A stretch of 9,135 bases of DNA from an uncultured Clostridia bacterium. GTDB taxonomy: Bacteria > Bacillota > Clostridia > Oscillospirales > Ruminococcaceae. The position numbers and the translations under genes were made by a program. The stretch spans positions 1 to 9,135 of the forward strand of contig CAMVBT010000080.1 in NCBI GenBank assembly GCA_947165805.1, read 5' to 3'. Below, in pieces: positions 6,096-9,135 of this stretch (positions within the stretch are counted from its first letter, which is position 1; each line of letters opens with the position of its first letter). The notes under the pieces are model-generated. The model was not told the DNA's origin and ran no database searches. It saw only the letters and a list, made by a program, of their open reading frames with translations.

Positions 6096-7490
6096 GGCTT
6101 TCCAGATAAGGCAGCTCGCGCTTCATGTCACGGCGGACTTCCTTTTGCCAGAAATACTCGCCTATGAACAGTATGCGCTCGGAGCCCCGCTTTTTAAACA
6201 GCGCCTGAAGCAGCCTCCTGCGGGAGTAAATGAGCCTGCTCGCTTCGATGACCTCACGCTGGAGCTGCGCGGGAGTCATATTCTTCGGGTAATGTACGGT
6301 CTTGCCCACACAGCGCGACCATTTCCCCGGCTCTATCAGACTGTCCTTGTGAGTCTCGTACACCGGCGTACCCGGTACGAAATACATCGACTGTATCAGC
6401 ACACCGCTGATGTCGTTCTTTATGACAAAATCGGCAAGCCGCTTCCCTATCCCGGGAACGTGGTTGTCCGCGCCGAATATGAACAGTCCGCGGGTACGGA
6501 GCCCGTGGCTCTGTATATTACGCACCGAACGGAGTATCTCCCGGTAGGTGCTTTTTTGTGGTAATTCTCAAATGACTCGTCCTCAAGGAATTCTATGCCC
6601 AGCGCAAGCTCCTCGAAGCCCGCTCTTTTCAGCAGGTCGAGCATCTCGTCGTCAAATCCCACCTCATAGCGCGCCTGTATGGTGAACGAATACTTTATGC
6701 CGCTGTCGATGATCGCGTTCAGCGTTTCGACAGCCCACTTCCTGTCCGCGAAGAAATTGTCGTCTGTTATCCACAGGATATTCAGCATACGCTTTCCGAA
6801 GAAATCAACTGCTGCCTTTATATCATCGACGACGTTCTGCGGCGAGCGCGTCCTCACGACACGTCCGAATGCCGCCACAAGCGCGCAGTAGTCGCAGTTG
6901 TGCGGACAGTTCCTCGACGCGTGCACCTGCGGCCATATCGTGCAGCGGCGCGCCATTCTGCGGAAATTGTACATAAGATCTCGGTCGGGGACGACATCGA
7001 GTGCGGTGGGCGGCACAGGCTCCCCGAAGGACACGATCTCACCGTCACGCCTGCATACCACTCCCGGGAGCTCCGGGATCTCGCCGCGTTCTATTGCCCT
7101 CACGAACTGCGGCAGCAGCTCGTCGCCCTCGCCGCGCGTTACATAGTCGCAGTGTTCAGCCGCTTCTCTGTACGCGAGCGTCGCGTGAAGGCCGCCGAAC
7201 ACTATCAGAGCCTTGCTGTTCTCCCTTACCTGCCGGGCGAGCTCATAGCCGCGGTCGGCGCTGAACGTAAATATGCTTATGAACACGATATCCGCGTCGT
7301 AGATATCGTTCCAGACTATCCTTGAAATGGACTCGCTGTAGCACAGGACATCGTCCCACTCGCGCCTTAGTATCGTGGCAAGGGTGATGATGCCGTTGGA
7401 CGGGGTCCTTATATATTTATCGTAAACATACAGGTTCTTGGGCGAGGGCCTGTACGGCAGATTGCCCGGTTCTATGAATCTTATCTTCAT
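6076..7490 (-). pseudogene. B12-binding-type radical SAM protein gene, frameshifted
   Basis: Starts at the ATG at 7488-7490, with GGAG 6 nt upstream. Residues 1-140 resemble a B12-binding domain (FISIFTF, VFGGLHATL, TRGEGDE). The radical SAM cluster motif is C195-P-H-N-C199-D-Y-C202, followed by ITDDNFFADRKW and FEELALGIEFL. The frame breaks after Lys313 in a run of six A on the coding strand (6552-6557). The upstream frame then reads PTGRYSVRC and stops at 6447. In the -1 frame the expected sequence continues (KKSTYREILRSVRNIQSHGL, then FIFGADNH, MYFVPGTPVYETHKDSLI) to a stop at 6076. One extra A would restore about 471 residues, with a C-terminus like DUF4070 radical SAM proteins. Both parts look conserved, so this may be recent decay, a sequencing error or recoding. 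The substrate is unknown. Confidence 0.8.
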
Positions 7491-7522
7491 TTTATTCTCC
7501 GCTTTGTATCGTATCTTCCGTA

Positions 7523-7544
7523 TTTTCCGGCCTTTTCCGGAAAA
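7523..7544. repeat. Inverted repeat between divergent genes
   Basis: TTTTCCGG (7523-7530) and CCGGAAAA (7537-7544) form a perfect 8-bp inverted repeat around a 6-nt spacer. It lies in the 75-bp gap between the divergent radical SAM gene and the 177-residue ORF. It could be an operator or a hairpin in the transcript leader; no clear promoter was found in this gap. Confidence 0.5.
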
Positions 7545-7553
7545 ACTATGGAA

Positions 7554-7560
7554 AAAGGAG
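7554..7560 (+). promoter_or_regulatory. Ribosome binding site fixing the start at 7566
   Basis: AAAGGAG ends 5 nt before the ATG at 7566. The in-frame ATG at 7548 has no such site, so the shorter protein is preferred. Confidence 0.75.
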
Positions 7561-7565
7561 CAGAT

Positions 7566-8099
7566 ATGACACCGATATTCATTATAGGAAACGGATCAGA
7601 CCGCGCGCTTGAACGGCTCATACGCGGCTGTCTTTCACGCACATACAACGTGACATATATCAGGGGGAACGTCTATTCGGTACAGGGCGGCGGCTATGAG
7701 CTGGTATGCTTCGACTGTGAAGCTCCCGTCATATCAGGAGCCGACGGCGCGGTCGTCATAGCAAAAAAGGACGCCGTGATACCCGCAGACCTGCCCGCCG
7801 GCTGCACCGCAGTATTCAGCCCCGAGAACGAAAGCCAGCTCGACGCTGTGCGCAGAAGCGGCGCGTTCGCGGTAGACTGCGGATTTTCTCCGCGCTCTAC
7901 GGTATCGTTCTCCGGGAGCAGCGAGAGCAAGCTGGTCATAACCCTGAACCGCACGATCACCGCGCTCTCGGGGCGGAAGATACAGCCGCTCGAGCTGCCC
8001 GTGGAGAGGCAGGGTGCCGACCCGTACAGCCTCATGTGCTTCACGGCGCTGCGGCTGCTGCTCGACGACTTCGAGAGCGAGCTCGGCAGCCTCATATAG
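7566..8099 (+). CDS. Conserved-looking protein of unknown function
   Basis: 177 residues, not confidently recognised. It starts with a hydrophobic strand and a Gly turn (MTPIFIIGNGSDR) and alternates strand-like and helix-like stretches: YELVCFDCEAP, GAVVIAKKDAVIP, GCTAVFSPENE, FAVDCGFSPRSTVSFS and LVITLNRTITALSGRKIQPLELPV. This suggests a soluble alpha/beta protein. There is no signal peptide, membrane segment or obvious catalytic motif. The last part faintly recalls uncharacterised clostridial proteins related to the Mur ligase fold, but there is no ATP-binding loop and I give that little weight. It stands alone: divergent from the radical SAM gene and convergent with the phosphodiesterase. 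Start chosen at 7566 from the ribosome binding site. Confidence 0.75.
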   Translation: MTPIFIIGNGSDRALERLIRGCLSRTYNVTYIRGNVYSVQGGGYELVCFDCEAPVISGADGAVVIAKKDAVIPADLPAGCTAVFSPENESQLDAVRRSGAFAVDCGFSPRSTVSFSGSSESKLVITLNRTITALSGRKIQPLELPVERQGADPYSLMCFTALRLLLDDFESELGSLI

Positions 8100-8100
8100 C

Positions 8101-8142
8101 AAAAACGCTCCGTACAGCGGATTTCCGTAAAGCCGCGGAGCG
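8101..8142 (-). terminator. Intrinsic terminator of the EAL gene
   Basis: On the minus strand, CGCTCCG and CGGAGCG (8136-8142 with 8106-8112) form a 7-bp stem, with an inner 3-bp stem (8133-8135 with 8118-8120). TTTTT follows (complement of 8101-8105). It starts 3 bp after the EAL stop and fills the gap between the two convergent genes. On the plus strand no T tract follows the stem, so it should act mainly in the minus direction. Confidence 0.8.
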
Positions 8143-8144
8143 TG

Positions 8145-9135
8145 TTATGCCGTTACCTTGTTATGCTTTTTTATGAACTCTACGAATTCCTTTTCGGGAA
8201 GCGGCTTTGAGAAGTAGTAGCCCTGTATGAAGTTGCAGCCGAGCTCCTCGAGACAGCGGAAGTTTTCCTGTGTCTCCACACCCTCGGCGACCAGCTCCTT
8301 GTCGATGTCGCGCATCATCTTCACGGTATTTCGCATTATCGAAAGCCCGTCGGGGGACTCCATATCGTCGACAAGGCTCTTGTCGAGCTTTATCATCTTA
8401 AGCGGCAGGCGCGAGACGCGCTGCATATTCGAGTAGCCCGTGCCGAAATCATCGAGCGAGAACGTATAGCCCATTCCGGAGAGCATCTCGAGGTTGTTGT
8501 CCATGATGGACGCGCCGATGTCCGCGCTTGTGGTCTCCGTGATCTCAAGGTTCACCTTGTCAGGCGAGACCCCGTATTTCTCGCCGAGCACAGCGAGCTT
8601 TTCGGGCAGCTCCTCCTGCAGGCACTGCATTACGGAAAGGTTTATCTCGATGTATTCGAGCCCGAGCTTTTCGAGATCGTTCTCCGATATGAAACGATGC
8701 ACGTCCTCGAGGACGAAATCACCGATCGGCAGGATAACGCCCTTGCGCTCCGCGGCTGGTATGAACAGACCCGGAGACACGAAGCCGTAATCGTCGTCGA
8801 TCAGCCTTATCAGCGCCTCGGCGGAGATGAACCTGCCGCGGTCAACGGAATATATCGGCTGATAATACATACGGAACTTGTTCTCGGCTATCGCGCGGTT
8901 GAGTATCTGATCCATGTGGCTCATAATACCGTAATCGCGGGAGGCTATGATCTCCGAGGCCTTGCAGAAAAGCCTGTTATCACGCATCTGACCTGCGAAC
9001 TCGCGGCCGAACTTTACTATCTCGCCGAGATCATTGAGGTCGTCGGGGACAGATATACTGCACGCGCGCGGTATTATGCGCTCGCCGGACGAGACGAACT
9101 TCTCCCTTCTGCGGACTATATCGCCGTACATTCTC
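8145..9135 (-). CDS. GGDEF-like/EAL cyclic-di-GMP phosphodiesterase, 3' part
   Basis: The frame is open to the window edge, so the start probably lies outside; an ATG at 9129-9131 has no visible ribosome binding site and seems internal. Counting from that Met, residues about 25-62 (ACSISVPDDLNDLGEIVKFG to ASEII) resemble the end of a GGDEF domain; the catalytic GGDEF motif is not in view. Residues about 73-325 are an EAL domain with the residues needed for c-di-GMP hydrolysis: EAL (105-107), Asn164 in INLS, Glu196 in LEITET, Asp227-Asp228 in DDFGTGYS, Lys248 in KLDKS, Glu283 and Glu286 in EGVET, and Gln303 in QGYYFSKP. It should linearise cyclic-di-GMP to pGpG. No sensor domain is visible in the sequenced part. 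A terminator follows directly. Confidence 0.9.
   Translation of the reverse strand, partial: RMYGDIVRRREKFVSSGERIIPRACSISVPDDLNDLGEIVKFGREFAGQMRDNRLFCKASEIIASRDYGIMSHMDQILNRAIAENKFRMYYQPIYSVDRGRFISAEALIRLIDDDYGFVSPGLFIPAAERKGVILPIGDFVLEDVHRFISENDLEKLGLEYIEINLSVMQCLQEELPEKLAVLGEKYGVSPDKVNLEITETTSADIGASIMDNNLEMLSGMGYTFSLDDFGTGYSNMQRVSRLPLKMIKLDKSLVDDMESPDGLSIMRNTVKMMRDIDKELVAEGVETQENFRCLEELGCNFIQGYYFSKPLPEKEFVEFIKKHNKVTA

Noticed and set aside
6552..6558. Classic A-AAA-AAG programmed frameshift heptamer
   Set aside because: The bases are present, but in the gene's frame the codons are AAA AAA G.., not AAA AAG, so the standard two-tRNA slip does not fit; kept only as a weaker possibility.

Overview
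The window looks like chromosomal DNA from a Gram-positive Clostridia member, most like Ruminococcus or another Oscillospiraceae. This is inferred from AGGAGG/GGAGGTGA ribosome binding sites, near-perfect sigma-A promoters (TTGACA-N17-TATAAT), Thr/Ala-rich linkers on exported proteins, an apparent CE2-type acetylesterase, and the gene content. No mobile element, CRISPR array, tRNA or rRNA was seen.

Layout. Positions 1-524 (minus) hold the 5' part of a CE2-like carbohydrate esterase cut by the window edge. Divergent from it, 615-1847 (plus) encodes an exported CAP/SCP-domain protein with a long Thr-rich linker. It runs tail-to-tail into an O-antigen-ligase-like (Wzy_C) membrane protein at 1823-3226 (minus). 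The two coding regions overlap by 25 bp, and the CAP gene's terminator lies inside the ligase gene. Positions 3227-3552 are a non-coding hub with two divergent consensus promoters. One drives the ligase. The other drives a structured leader RNA ending in an intrinsic terminator just before a three-gene ABC importer: lipoprotein binding protein 3553-4677, permease 4761-5507, ATPase 5520-6095. A second hairpin terminator separates the binding-protein gene from the permease.

The importer runs tail-to-tail (20 bp overlap) into a B12-binding-type radical SAM gene at 6076-7490 (minus), which is broken by a frameshift in a 6-nt homopolymer. Divergent from that is a 177-residue protein of unknown function (7566-8099). 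The window closes with the 3' part of a GGDEF-like/EAL cyclic-di-GMP phosphodiesterase (8145-9135, minus) and its terminator.

The most interesting element is the importer leader (about 3364-3526). A long-range P1-like stem begins at the predicted transcript 5' end. It competes with an antiterminator, which in turn competes with the terminator. A 22-codon ORF with a very strong Shine-Dalgarno sequence is embedded in the switch. I could not fit it to a known riboswitch class, so it is a candidate new riboswitch or leader-peptide attenuator, probably sensing the importer's substrate.
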